Position numbers and translations under genes: made by a program
Part shown: one piece after another, positions 63,501 through 64,000 of the stretch
How positions within the stretch are numbered: the stretch's first letter is position 1
How the letters are laid out: the number at the start of each line of letters is the position of its first letter
Notes under the pieces: generated by a model
What the model was told of the DNA's origin: nothing
The model's input: the letters and a program-made list of their open reading frames with translations, nothing else
The model's database searches: none
Origin: Mucidula mucida
Taxonomy: Eukaryota; Basidiomycota; Agaricomycetes; Agaricales; Physalacriaceae
DNA: 64,000 nucleotides
Direction of reading: 5' to 3'
NCBI GenBank assembly: GCA_015501055.1
Contig: JADNYV010000002.1
Coordinates: forward strand, 434,001 to 498,000

Positions 63501-64000
63501 AATTCCAATCACGAATGGAAGCTCGCATAAGAAGGATGAGGAGGCACCACCCATGGCCGAACCACCTGCCCTTGTCACTTCCTTCTTCGACAGTATGTCT
63601 ATGATTTGTACCCCACATTGTACTGATGAACGACGCACTTAGGTATGACGGCTCGATTTGCGCAGGTTAAGTCTGAGCAATCACCAGCGGCGGCATTATA
63701 TGTCGCTGCACTTATGCAGGAGGTTCGTCTACTTTTTGGTTTCGGATGTTTTGATTCTCAGGTGGCACGCAGGCTTTCGTCCTCTTCATGCTCGAGACAT
63801 ATAGGTTCAAGAGCAACTCGGTCGTCAAAATTCACAAGCTTGGCAATGTACGTTCGTCCAGCGTGCTTTCATTTTTCTCTTGTTCACGTCAGGTCTAGTT
63901 GGTTGCGCATTTCAAGCCCATCAAAGCTCAAGCACTTGCTTCAATAAAGGACGTGGCTGACCAGCTAGTCAAGATGAGCGAGTCGGAAGGTACTGCTGAC
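60507..64000 (+). CDS. NAA25: NatB auxiliary subunit NAA25 (MDM20), 3' end beyond window
   Basis: The ribosome-anchoring, TPR-rich subunit of the NatB N-terminal acetyltransferase (with catalytic Naa20), acting on nascent Met-Asp/Glu/Asn/Gln starts. The start ATG 60507 gives MSSALDRQVRPIYDALDTGS and NKSALVACNKILKKQPKNVL, then ALALVRSQKVEESLVLCDEI, and further helical repeats such as DRFHLHLSILRELGSYDDAM, TVEAELSRADIYTKHYLDGV and NEEKYLYNAASLLEYAVTRS. TPR-like helical pairs run through the whole sequence. About 16 introns are visible; at 62382-62426 a standard intron joins RLLG to APAPAIEHYRAMQ. The gene is open at the right edge after VADQLVKMSESEG, about 870 residues in. Confidence 0.85.

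Overview
The window is nuclear DNA of a filamentous basidiomycete, most likely an Agaricomycete. Almost every gene is broken by many introns of roughly 45-60 bases, genes lie on both strands with very short spacers, base composition looks balanced, and the recognisable proteins are typical fungal ones (MED16, SPT8, ATG2, NCE101, an OYE, a CYP53-like P450, and an animal-type fused transhydrogenase). I see no operons, transposases or CRISPR arrays. Exon joins were read by eye: starts and ends are mostly firm, internal splice sites less so.

Layout. 0-10 kb: a Crb2/Rad9-type checkpoint mediator (-), a single-pass membrane protein (+), a UDP-sugar transporter (+) and a coiled-coil low-complexity protein (-). 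10-20 kb: IMP dehydrogenase, mitochondrial NAD(P) transhydrogenase, a DapA-family aldolase and the tRNA pseudouridine-55 synthase, all on the minus strand. 20-29 kb: an HxxxDG acyltransferase (+), MED16 (-), an Old Yellow Enzyme (-), a small basic protein (+) and a conserved possible NTF2-like protein (+). At 29.6-29.8 kb there is a U2 spliceosomal RNA gene (-). 30-38.7 kb: a P450, an MCT-type MFS carrier and an alpha/beta hydrolase (-), then an SDR (+). This is the most accessory-looking stretch and a possible small catabolic or detoxification neighbourhood.

38.7-64 kb is a dense housekeeping block: proteasome assembly chaperone 3, NCE101, a small membrane protein, a DH-BAR RhoGEF, SRP54, SPT8, a SAM methyltransferase, VPS55, RLP24, the 6.6-kb ATG2 gene, two tandem SGNH/CE16 esterases, and the 5' part of NAA25 (NatB), which runs off the right edge. 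Three divergent pairs here are separated by only 51-89 bases.

Caution for users: at least a dozen genes, including ones expected to be essential (IMPDH, ATG2, transhydrogenase), show a one- or two-base frame break that would be repaired by lengthening a short run of identical bases. I read this as a base-calling defect of the assembly rather than gene decay. Automatic gene models here will tend to be truncated or given false introns.
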